Part shown: positions 1 to 5,739 of the stretch, in pieces | How positions within the stretch are numbered: position 1 is the stretch's first letter | Layout: each line of letters starts with the position of its first letter | Assembly: GCA_016780605.1 (NCBI GenBank) | Contig: JADHLS010000350.1 | Coordinates: 1 to 6,074, forward strand | Direction of reading: 5' to 3' | Source: Reyranella sp. | GTDB lineage: Bacteria; Pseudomonadota; Alphaproteobacteria; Reyranellales; Reyranellaceae | DNA: 6,074 nt | Notes under the pieces: generated by a model | Database searches by the model: none | What the model was told of the DNA's origin: nothing | What the model saw: the letters and a program-made list of their open reading frames with translations, nothing else | Translations under genes and position numbers: made by a program

Positions 1-2
1 CG

Positions 3-395
3 GCGCCGACTTCGTTGGCCTGCGGTAATCTGAAGGGCGAGTCCTCGCGCACTGCCGCGACGTCGCAATGGACGATCTCCGGACCTTCGGGAAAAACCAC
101 GGAAACCGGCGTGCTGCGCGGTGGTCCACGCTTCGAGTGCATCGACGGCGCCATCCTCGTCGTCGAAACCACATCCACGGCAGGGCACTCCGTCTTCGTG
201 GCTTACTTCCCCGACGGCAGCGACATCAGCTATGGCCGCCAGCAGGTCGACCGTCGCGGCAATCGCTGGATTCTTCCTATCCAGGCGAAGACCAGGATCG
301 CCGCACCATTCCGCAGTGCCTTCGACTATCATTGCAAGCTCAGCATGCCGGCCGACCCCATCGATCCCGCGACGCGCATGGACTGCGTCAAGTAA
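3..395 (+). CDS. Hypothetical protein, 5'-truncated by the window edge
   Basis: The frame is open from the left edge to a TAA at 393-395, so the true start is probably outside the window. A TTG at 15 is the first possible start inside it, but no ribosome binding site can be judged. I do not recognise the family. The visible part (about 130 residues) is soluble, with short hydrophobic strand-like runs (GAILVVET, HSVFVAYF, RWILPI) and four cysteines, at residues 3, 42, 107 and 124 counted from the TTG. Just before the first is a T-S-L-A-C run; it could be the end of a lipoprotein signal (cysteine after a small residue), but the -3 position is serine rather than leucine, so this is weak. The paired cysteines and strand pattern would suit a small exported beta-rich protein, which is inference. 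It converges on the acetyltransferase gene with only 26 bp between stop codons and no clear terminator. Confidence 0.6.
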   Translation, partial: APTSLACGNLKGESSRTAATSQWTISGPSGKTTETGVLRGGPRFECIDGAILVVETTSTAGHSVFVAYFPDGSDISYGRQQVDRRGNRWILPIQAKTRIAAPFRSAFDYHCKLSMPADPIDPATRMDCVK

Positions 396-421
396 CGGCA
401 GATTGGCAGGTCGGTCGGGCG

Positions 422-1369
422 CTACCGCCAGTCGTCCATGACGAACAGGTCGGGCCGGCTGTAGCCCGGCTCGTTGGGCCGGTGCATCGTCACTCCCTGA
501 AGCTGCGTGCGAAACCCGCGCTGTCGCATGGCGCGATACGCCGCCTCGCGAGCCGTGTTCACGCCGGCGACGACGTTGGCCATTCCGACGGCAGCGCCAA
601 AGGCGATGCAGGCATCGAGGAGTGCCGCGAATCTCCGTTCGGCGCCTTGATCCGGCATCACCGCACCGAACTTCACGAAGAGATTGCCTTCGCCGGCTTC
701 GGTTCCAAAGCCGAAATGGCAAACGGCAAATCCGGCAACGCGACTGTCACCCTCGATCAGCAGCAGCGCATCGCCAAGCTTGCGTGCAAAGACGGTCCGG
801 ATCTCGCCGCCAAGATCGAGACCGGGATAGAGCTGCTCGGTCAGCGCGCGGACGGACGCTTCGACCTCGGGACGTTGTCCTTCCGGCAGCTCGCTGTAGC
901 GCAGCCAGCGACGCGTCGAGTCGGGCGTGACGGACGCGACGGGAATTGCCATCACGGGTGTCAGGAAGCGTGGATGGAAACCGAACTTGCCGTAGGTCCA
1001 GACGTGCTTGGCGCTGTGGGGAAAGGTAAACAGGCCGGCGTGGCTCACGCCCCAGGCGTCGAAGGCATCGCAGGCCTCGCGGACGAGCCGTTGGCCGACG
1101 CCAGCGTCCCAGATGTCGGGCCGGATGGTGATCGGCCCGAAGAAGCCGACGCTTCCCCAGCGTGTCGCAAAGTTCGATCCGACGAGCTGTCCCTTGTCCT
1201 CGGCCGCGAACGCCTTGACGTGTTCGGCGCCGAAGCGGCCCTTGGCATAGTCGAGGTCATCCCAGAATGTCTCCGGATCGGGTGCGCCAAGGAACGTTCC
1301 AAAGGCGATACGGATGATGCGTTGTGCCTCTGGCACGTCACGGTCTTCGAGGAGACGAATGACGGTCAT
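422..1369 (-). CDS. GNAT-family N-acetyltransferase, two-domain
   Basis: A 315-residue protein that should transfer an acetyl group from acetyl-CoA to an amine; the substrate is unknown. The N-terminal half is a GNAT domain: a first helix around residues 10-28 (DVPEAQRIIRIAFG), strands at about 60-82, and an acetyl-CoA pyrophosphate loop near 83-95 (RPDIWDAGVGQRLV) matching the R/Q-x-x-G-x-G/A pattern except that the first position is tryptophan. The C-terminal half (about 195-315) repeats a GNAT-like layout with a strand-rich core, a GVNTAREAAYRAMRQRGFR segment at 269-287, and the ending MHRPNEPGYSRPDLFVMDDWR split over 295-315, which I recognise from a group of bacterial two-domain GNAT proteins. 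The start is the ATG at 1369, whose first bases overlap the TGA of the upstream binding-protein gene (ATGA), implying translational coupling. A longer open frame extends upstream to 1600 but lies inside the binding-protein gene and is arginine/glycine-rich nonsense. Confidence 0.88.
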   Translation of the reverse strand: MTVIRLLEDRDVPEAQRIIRIAFGTFLGAPDPETFWDDLDYAKGRFGAEHVKAFAAEDKGQLVGSNFATRWGSVGFFGPITIRPDIWDAGVGQRLVREACDAFDAWGVSHAGLFTFPHSAKHVWTYGKFGFHPRFLTPVMAIPVASVTPDSTRRWLRYSELPEGQRPEVEASVRALTEQLYPGLDLGGEIRTVFARKLGDALLLIEGDSRVAGFAVCHFGFGTEAGEGNLFVKFGAVMPDQGAERRFAALLDACIAFGAAVGMANVVAGVNTAREAAYRAMRQRGFRTQLQGVTMHRPNEPGYSRPDLFVMDDWR

Positions 1370-2380
1370 TCCACCACCTCGTCGGCGCGTTGCAACATCG
1401 ACGCCGGCACCGCGAGACCGATCTCCCGGGCAAGCTTCAGGTTGATGCCGAGCTTGACCGCCGTCGGTTGCTCCACGGGCAGCTCCGCGGCCTTGACCCC
1501 GCGCAGGATCTTGGCAGCCTGGCGAGCGCGTTGCCGAAACGTCTCTTCGAGACCGGGGCCATAGGCGGCGAAAGCGCCTTCCCGGATGCCGTCGATCCAC
1601 TGGTACATCGTGGCAAGCTTGAGCGCGGCAGCCGCGGCGAAGATCTTCTGGCGGTTGGCGAAAAGCAGCGGGCTCGCCAGGATGTTGACGGCAGCCGCGC
1701 CGTGCGCCTTGGCCTGCTCGAGCGCGGGCTGGAGGTCATCGGGTCTCGCGATCGAGAGGATGTCGATATCCACGCCACTCGCCCGCGCGCGGGCCTGCAA
1801 CGCGGTGAGCCTCTCCCCGTCGGCAATAGTGGCATCGGCCAGCATGGCCATATGCCTGACCTCCGGCAGGAGCTCGATCAGGATGTCCTGGCGCTTGCCG
1901 TTGAGCTCGGTGGCGAGGATGCTGATGCCGGTGGTGTTGCCACCCTTGTTGGCCAGCGAGCCGACCAGGCCTTCTCCCACCATGTCGTCGCTGATGGCGA
2001 GGATGGGGATCGTGCTCGAAGCGGCTTGCGCCGCCCTGGTCGCCAGAGGGCCACCGGTCAGGAACAGATCGACCTTGGCTGCCGCGAGCTCGCGCGACGG
2101 CGGCCATGCGGTCGGGGAGCAGGCTGAGGCCGCGCGTATCGACAACGAGGTTCTTGCCTTGGACGAAGCCCAGGCGCCCGAGCTCGTCGAGGACCGTGGC
2201 GATGCTGGCGTCGGTCAGCGGCACCGTGACTACGGGCCCGAGCCGATAGGTCCGCCCCGGTTCCTGGCCACGTGCAGCAGCAGAGATCAGCCCGGCGGCG
2301 CTGGCACCGACGAGGAGCCCGCGCCGTCTCAGGCTCGCGGCTCCACGGCGGCGGCCACGACAATGACTGACAATTTGCAC
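1366..2380 (-). pseudogene. ABC transporter substrate-binding protein (SBP-A), frameshifted
   Basis: This is a periplasmic binding protein of the ABC_sub_bind type (Pfam PF04392 by recognition), read in two frames. Residues 1-96 run from GTG 2380 to about 2093: an arginine-rich n-region with SLRRRGLLVG and a hydrophobic stretch (a Tat-like or Sec signal, likely cut near residue 38), then the first lobe up to RMAAVA. From 2091 the protein resumes one base further on with ELAAAKVDLFLTGG and continues 241 residues to the TGA at 1366-1368, with family landmarks STIPILAISDD, SLANKGGNTTGI and AVNILASPLL. Joined length is about 337, against 339 for the intact paralogue at 3286. One extra base in GTCGCGCGAGCTC, or loss of a CG pair, explains the shift. 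Read unshifted, the gene would stop at 1736 with a nonsense tail. It heads a unit with the acetyltransferase. A sequencing error in this GC-rich run cannot be excluded, in which case it is an ordinary gene. Confidence 0.85.
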
Positions 2381-2382
2381 TG

Positions 2383-2389
2383 CTCCCCC
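2383..2389 (-). promoter_or_regulatory. Purine-rich ribosome binding site upstream of the SBP-A GTG start
   Basis: On the - strand GGGGGAG sits two bases before the GTG at 2380. The spacing is short, but no other start codon in this frame lies between here and the signal peptide. The only upstream alternative, ATG at 2476, would add a 32-residue non-signal leader and lies upstream of the likely transcription start. This is why GTG 2380 was chosen. Confidence 0.45.
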
Positions 2390-2416
2390 AAGACTCTTCC
2401 CTACGCCCCGTGCTGG

Positions 2417-2445
2417 ATCGTATTGACCCGTCGAGGGGGCAGCAA
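2417..2445 (-). promoter_or_regulatory. Candidate sigma70-type promoter for SBP-A/GNAT unit
   Basis: Reading the - strand, TTGCTG (2445-2440) and TACGAT (2422-2417) are separated by exactly 17 bases, matching three of six and four of six consensus positions. Transcription would start near 2410, giving a leader of about 30 nt before the GTG at 2380. Assigned by eye only. It overlaps an oppositely directed candidate. Confidence 0.35.
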
Positions 2446-2451
2446 TAGACC
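2423..2451 (+). promoter_or_regulatory. Candidate sigma70-type promoter for the VOC gene
   Basis: TTGACC (2423-2428) and TAGACC (2446-2451) are separated by 17 bases. The -35 box is good (five of six) and the -10 box poor (three of six). Transcription would start near 2458, about 30 nt before the ATG at 2489. The -35 box of this candidate abuts the -10 box of the opposing promoter, so polymerases could not occupy both at once. Confidence 0.35.
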
Positions 2452-2474
2452 CGATCCTGGAGCACGCGCCCGCC

Positions 2475-2482
2475 AAGGGAGA
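2475..2482 (+). promoter_or_regulatory. Ribosome binding site of the VOC gene
   Basis: AAGGGAGA lies six bases before the ATG at 2489. It fixes the start of the VOC protein within an open frame that otherwise extends far upstream, through the divergent binding-protein gene. Confidence 0.65.
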
Positions 2483-2488
2483 GAAAGC

Positions 2489-3037
2489 ATGGCATCACCG
2501 ATCCGCATTTCTCACATCGTGTTGCAGACGAACAATCCCAAGGCGCTGCAGGACTGGTACTGCACCGTGCTCGAGGGAGAGATGGTGCACGACGCGGGCC
2601 TGATCTCCTTCATGAGCTATGACGACGAGCACCATCGTGTCGCCTTCATCAATCCCGGCGCGCTGGACAAGCGGACGCCGGGTGCTGAGGGCCCGCACGA
2701 TCTGCGCGCCGGCCGCGAAAGTGGCCTGCACCACATCGCCTTCACCCTGGCGAGCCTGCGCGACCTGCTGGAGACCTACGCGCGGCTCAAGGCCAAGGGC
2801 ATCGTGCCGTTCTGGTGCATCAACCACGGCGTGACGACGTCGATGTACTTCCGCGACCCCGACAACAACCAGGTCGAGCTGCAGACCGACAATTTCACCA
2901 ACCGTCAGGACTGCAAGGCCTTCATGAAGTCCGAGACCTTCGCCAAGAACCCCATCGGCATCGAATACGATCCCGACGATCTGCTGGCGCGCCTGCGCGG
3001 CGGCGCGAAAGCCGAAGAGCTGGTTCGCGTCTCCTAG
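2489..3037 (+). CDS. VOC-family protein (extradiol dioxygenase/glyoxalase-like)
   Basis: A 182-residue cytosolic protein of the vicinal oxygen chelate superfamily, whose members bind a divalent metal in paired beta-alpha-beta-beta-beta modules. The opening RISHIVLQTNNPKALQDWY is a typical first module start. The likely metal ligands are His9 (SHIVL), His82 (LHHIAF) and Glu130 (NNQVEL), the two-His-one-Glu triad of type I extradiol dioxygenases, where the metal is usually Fe(II). NHGVTTSMYFRDPDNNQVEL at 112-131 is the characteristic second-module hairpin. At 182 aa it has one two-module domain, shorter than the roughly 300-aa four-module ring-cleaving enzymes, so ring cleavage is possible but not shown; glyoxalase, isomerase or fosfomycin-resistance-like activities share the fold. 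The last 50 residues, after NRQDCKAF, are a helical tail seen in several VOC proteins annotated as biphenyl-2,3-dioxygenase-like. It is transcribed away from SBP-A and seems monocistronic; the next feature is a strong hairpin. Confidence 0.88.
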   Translation: MASPIRISHIVLQTNNPKALQDWYCTVLEGEMVHDAGLISFMSYDDEHHRVAFINPGALDKRTPGAEGPHDLRAGRESGLHHIAFTLASLRDLLETYARLKAKGIVPFWCINHGVTTSMYFRDPDNNQVELQTDNFTNRQDCKAFMKSETFAKNPIGIEYDPDDLLARLRGGAKAEELVRVS

Positions 3038-3060
3038 CCGACGACAAGGCGGAAGCGACG

Positions 3061-3083
3061 GCCGGGCGGTTGAACCGCCCGGC
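3061..3083 (+). terminator. Perfect GC-rich hairpin after the VOC gene, possible terminator
   Basis: Arms 3061-3071 (GCCGGGCGGTT) and 3073-3083 (AACCGCCCGGC) are exact inverse complements around a single G at 3072. In RNA this gives a nine-pair GC stem with a UUGAA loop. It begins 23 bases after the VOC stop codon. No T-run follows on either strand, so it is not a standard intrinsic terminator; it may act as a 3' stabilising stem or a Rho-assisted stop. Its right arm touches the binding-protein remnant on the - strand. Confidence 0.45.
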
Positions 3084-3194
3084 GCGGACGAACTCGTCGG
3101 ATTCGTACATCGCTGGAAGACGATAGTGGGCTGCGAGATCGACCAGGCGTCTACGGTTGGCGTTGAAGAAGGGCGAGGCAAGGACATTCATCGC
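3078..3194 (-). pseudogene. Remnant of a third substrate-binding protein (SBP-C)
   Basis: Thirty-nine codons on the - strand (AMNVLASPFF at 3194 down to EFVRAG at 3078) align without gaps to residues 232-270 of SBP-B, with 16 of 39 identical by hand count, and also 16 of 39 to the matching part of SBP-A. The shared landmarks are NVLASPFF, ANRRRLVDLAAHYRLPAMY and EFVRAG. The segment is the start of the last third of an ABC_sub_bind protein. On the downstream side homology stops where the family continues G-G-L-M-S-Y, which here becomes RFNRP inside the hairpin. Upstream, homology stops at alanine 3194, just before an intergenic repeat. No start, signal peptide or C-terminus remains, so this is a relic. 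It is equally distant from both neighbours and therefore not a recent copy of either. Confidence 0.72.
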
Positions 3195-3198
3195 CTGG

Positions 3199-3260
3199 CC
3201 GCTTGGGGTCAAGAGCGGACATTCCAGAGCCGCCGCCGCTTGTCCGGTTCAAGAGCGGAC
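3199..3260. repeat. Degenerate intergenic repeat, two CCGCTT...TCAAGAGCGGAC units
   Basis: Unit 1 (3199-3220) and unit 2 (3236-3260) each begin CCGCTT and end TCAAGAGCGGAC; the 12-base ends (3209-3220 and 3249-3260) are identical and exactly 40 bp apart. Within each unit CCGCT and AGCGG can pair as a small stem. On the - strand unit 1 translates from an ATG as MSALDPKRP. From memory, an AATGTCCGCT...AGCGGACATT-type repeat with MSAL-starting spurious ORFs is scattered through Bradyrhizobium-like intergenic DNA; this looks like a decayed copy, to be confirmed by search. Confidence 0.5.
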
Positions 3261-3276
3261 GCGGCAGTGCTAGGGT
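3248..3276 (+). promoter_or_regulatory. Weak promoter candidate for SBP-B
   Basis: TTCAAG (3248-3253) and TAGGGT (3271-3276) are 17 bases apart and each match three of six consensus positions. The -35 half lies inside the second repeat unit, so the repeat may have supplied part of the promoter. Transcription would start near 3283, almost at the ATG 3286, which would make that start nearly leaderless and favour the ATG at 3304. Visual call only. Confidence 0.22.
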
Positions 3277-3285
3277 CTGGCGCGG

Positions 3286-4305
3286 ATGAAGCGGCGGACC
3301 TCCATGTCTTCGACCTTGAAGTCTCTGGCCACGCCGATCGGAGCGGTGCTCTGCGCGGCCGCAGTCCTCTGGCAGGCGGCACCGACCATGGCGCAATCGG
3401 CGCCCAGGCTGCCGAGGATTTGCTTCCTGACCGTCGATCCCGTGGCAACCGGCAACAATCGCTACACGACGTTCTTCGACCGCCTGCGTGAGTTGGGCTT
3501 TGTCGATGGTCAAACGATCTCGCTCGACTGGCTGTCGGCCGGCGACGACAGCGCCTTCGACCGGCCCGCCGCCGAGTGCGTCCGGCGCGGAGCCAACGTG
3601 ATCGTGACCGGATCGACGCCCGCCACCCAGGCCGCGAAGCGGGCCACGACGACCATTCCGATCGTCATGCTGGTCCTGGGCGATCCGGTCGGCACAGGCC
3701 TGGTCGCAAGCCTCGCCAAGCCTGGTGGCAACGTGACGGGCACCACAAATCTTGCCCCCCAGATGATGGTCAAGGGGCTGGAACTGCTGCACGACACGGT
3801 TCCCCGCCTGGCCCGTGTGCTGGTCATCACCTACCCGCGCGATCCGATCTCGCGCGGCCAGGTTGCGGCGCTGGAGCAGGCCTCGAAACCTCTCGGTATC
3901 GAACTGCTCGTCCGCGGCATCGATGGCGCACAGGACCTGGCGGCGGCCTTCGCCGCCGGGGAACAGGCGCACGTCCAAGGTGTAATCGTCACCGTGGAGT
4001 CGATCTTCTCCGTTCATCGCCAGGCCCTGGTCGATCTGGTGCACCAACACCGATTGCCGGCCGTGTTCAGCCAGAACCTCTTTGTGCGGGCCGGCGGCCT
4101 GATGAGCTACGACGCCAACCGCGAAGTGCTGGCAGCGCGGACGGCCGACTACGTCGACAAGGTGTTGAAAGGGATGTCGCCCGGCGATCTGCCGATCGAG
4201 CAACCATCTGTCTTCAACATTGCAATCAATAAGCGGACCGCGCGCGAGCTCGGGATCACATTCACGCCGTCACTGCTTGCCCTCGCCGACGAAGTGATCG
4301 AATAG
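3286..4305 (+). CDS. ABC transporter substrate-binding protein (SBP-B)
   Basis: A 339-residue periplasmic binding protein of the ABC_sub_bind type (two Rossmann-like lobes, related to the LIV-binding/LacI fold), delivering a small solute to an inner-membrane ABC importer. It has a Sec signal: basic start MKRRTS, hydrophobic core PIGAVLCAAAVLWQAA (residues 17-32), cut likely after PTMA at 36. Lobe 1 starts PRICFLTVDP and has FFDRLRELGFVDGQ (63-76) and ANVIVTGSTPATQAAKRA (103-120). TTIPIVMLVLGDPVGTGLV (122-140) and SLAKPGGNVTGTT (142-154) are family hallmarks. Lobe 2 includes HRLPAVFSQNLFVRAGGLMSY (255-275, family core), and the C-terminus has the common LPIEQPSVFNIAINKRTARELG block. ATG 3304, preceded by GGCGGA, is a reasonable alternative start that keeps a workable signal peptide. 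No permease or ATPase gene adjoins it, so it is an orphan receptor here; the ligand is not deducible. Confidence 0.9.
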   Translation: MKRRTSMSSTLKSLATPIGAVLCAAAVLWQAAPTMAQSAPRLPRICFLTVDPVATGNNRYTTFFDRLRELGFVDGQTISLDWLSAGDDSAFDRPAAECVRRGANVIVTGSTPATQAAKRATTTIPIVMLVLGDPVGTGLVASLAKPGGNVTGTTNLAPQMMVKGLELLHDTVPRLARVLVITYPRDPISRGQVAALEQASKPLGIELLVRGIDGAQDLAAAFAAGEQAHVQGVIVTVESIFSVHRQALVDLVHQHRLPAVFSQNLFVRAGGLMSYDANREVLAARTADYVDKVLKGMSPGDLPIEQPSVFNIAINKRTARELGITFTPSLLALADEVIE

Positions 4306-4574
4306 CCGATCCCTTCGCCGGCATAGGCGAGAGCCGCTTACACCACGCGAAAGTTCTTGAATTTTCGTCGGCACAAGATCAGCCATTCGATTTCAACGAC
4401 TTAGAAAGTCGAAGCGGCAAAAATCGACCTACACAAAACCTGTACGCGTTTCAGATTGCCGCTCAGACCCAGGCAAAACCTCGGCAAACATACTGCGTCG
4501 GGTTACCGCGAGTGTCGCAAAAGTCTTTGCGATTCTGTGATGCAGTGATGCCGCCCGCTTTACGTATCCGAACC
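4306..4574. other. AT-richer intergenic region between convergent genes
   Basis: This holds no credible gene on either strand. Just after SBP-B, TCGCC (4315-4319) and GGCGA (4326-4330) can form a five-pair stem with a six-base loop, but no T-run follows. A second small stem, CGACTT/AAGTCG with an AGA loop, spans 4397-4411. The line 4381-4440 counts 26 G+C of 60 against 45 of 60 at 3901-3960, so composition changes abruptly close to the SBP-B stop codon. A 65-codon + strand frame at 4512-4709 mostly lies over the serine hydrolase 3' end and is not supported. Confidence 0.5.
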
Positions 4575-5558
4575 CTAGTGGTCCCGCTTATCCTGGCCGT
4601 TTTTCCCACTTGCTATGTAGATGTGCTGGTCTGGGAGTATCCAGAAGAAATTCGAATAGCTCATTCTTGGATCATAAGACGCATGCGTGTTCACGGCCCG
4701 GTGGCTTAGGACATCAGCCCAGCCCGATGGAAGCAGTTGCCGTCCTTCCCATTCACCGTGGTGCAAATACAGATAGCCGATCTTTGCCATATCACGTGGC
4801 AACAGAAACAGCATCCCATCTCCTATCGTGAGACCTTGAGGATCGCGATCCCAGTGCCAGTTGGTAATACCCAAAGTGGTGAACAGCTTTTCCCGCGCGT
4901 AATCCTCGGCAGGCATACCCGTAAGCCGCGTGATAATCGCCGAGATGAGGTTTGGATCGCCGTTGCTGTAGTTGAAGACCTCTCCCGGTGGATAGGCCAT
5001 CGGGCGGTCGAGAATGAACTGAATCCGATTGGAGGCACGATACATATCCTGCATCGTTTGTTGTTTGCCCCCTTCAAAGCCTTGATCCCAGCTAAATCCC
5101 GATGTCATGTCCAAGAGATTTTGGATCGTGATGGCTCGCTTGCGATCATCGATATTCGCAATGTTTCGATCGCTGAAGAAATCCAGCATGGGATGATCGA
5201 AACGGTCAAGCAAGCCATCCTTGTAAACCATCGCCAGAAGAGTGCCGGTGACGGCCTTCGTGGCGGAGAATATCTCGTGCGGAGTATTCCCCGGATAGAG
5301 AGCGTAGGATGCCTCCACGACTATTCGTCCGTGGCGCACGATAAGCAAGCTGTCAAAGCGATGGCCCTCGCCATAAGCGACGAGCTTGGCGAGTGCCGCT
5401 GAATCCATGCCTTGTGCTTCGGGCGTAGATATAAGCCATTCTTTCGTAGGCCAGACCGGCGCGTTGGCGTTCTGCGCTAACGAAGAATCGAGAGACCCCG
5501 CGACCAAAAGAGCACAAAAGCTCAAGGCACCTAAAACAGATCGTTTCCGTCGCTGCAT
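4575..5558 (-). CDS. Exported serine hydrolase, beta-lactamase/PBP fold, C-terminally truncated
   Basis: A 327-residue protein of the class C beta-lactamase-related family (Pfam Beta-lactamase, PF00144, by recognition), acting in the periplasm through a serine acyl-enzyme on a peptide, amide or ester substrate. The signal peptide is MQRRKRSVLGALSFCALLVAGS..., cut near SLA/QN at 28-29. The nucleophile motif is S98-A-T-K101 in HEIFSATKAVTG, the second motif Y197-S-N199 in EVFNYSNGDPN, and the third, the KTG/HxG equivalent, is S-G-K-N-G-Q at 317-322. Family proteins normally continue for roughly 40-60 more residues of core strand and final helix; here only DKRDH follows before a TAG, and no other frame resumes the homology. 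Activity is therefore doubtful. The start is ATG 5558, preceded by AAAGAGAG; a longer frame to 5648 would bury the signal peptide. Codon use is less GC-biased than in SBP-B, suggesting separate acquisition. The natural substrate is unknown. Confidence 0.82.
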   Translation of the reverse strand: MQRRKRSVLGALSFCALLVAGSLDSSLAQNANAPVWPTKEWLISTPEAQGMDSAALAKLVAYGEGHRFDSLLIVRHGRIVVEASYALYPGNTPHEIFSATKAVTGTLLAMVYKDGLLDRFDHPMLDFFSDRNIANIDDRKRAITIQNLLDMTSGFSWDQGFEGGKQQTMQDMYRASNRIQFILDRPMAYPPGEVFNYSNGDPNLISAIITRLTGMPAEDYAREKLFTTLGITNWHWDRDPQGLTIGDGMLFLLPRDMAKIGYLYLHHGEWEGRQLLPSGWADVLSHRAVNTHASYDPRMSYSNFFWILPDQHIYIASGKNGQDKRDH

Positions 5559-5739
5559 CGCCACTCTCTTTAGGGCCACCACACTTGGACTGTCTCCCAA
5601 GTTCGCCAATGTTGAGCCGCGCACCCAGTTGGCACAATGGCTCGCCACCGCTTCGATGCACCTTCTGGTGCCGCTCGAGAACGAACCGGAAAAGCCGGTG
5701 TCCCACCTTCAAACGACTTCAACGGGTTGAGAAGGTAGA

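Noticed and set aside
68..1564. Long + strand open frame of 498 codons over the acetyltransferase
   Set aside because: It lies antisense to a gene with clear GNAT homology and crosses three unrelated regions. Long antisense frames are expected in GC-rich DNA.
1370..1600. 77-residue N-terminal extension of the acetyltransferase
   Set aside because: It is arginine/glycine-rich, overlaps the binding-protein gene in another frame, and the ATGA overlap gives a better start.
2080..2100. Programmed ribosomal frameshift in SBP-A
   Set aside because: No slippery heptamer, no rare or stop codon at the site, and the family is not known for recoding. Mutation or read error is simpler.
1586..2488. Upstream extension of the VOC reading frame (301 codons)
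   Set aside because: It is antisense to SBP-A, has no family similarity, and a good ribosome binding site sits at the internal ATG 2489.
3151..4203. 350-codon - strand frame opposite SBP-B
   Set aside because: It is the mirror of a gene with a signal peptide and strong family motifs. Its MSALDPKRP ending region comes from the intergenic repeat.
4397..4411. Small stem CGACTT/AAGTCG as a terminator for SBP-B or the hydrolase
   Set aside because: It is only six pairs, with no T-run and about 90 bp or more from either stop codon.
4512..4709. 65-codon + strand frame with a hydrophobic stretch
   Set aside because: More than half is antisense to the serine hydrolase; there is no ribosome binding site and no recognisable family. 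The hydrophobicity comes from the opposite-strand code.
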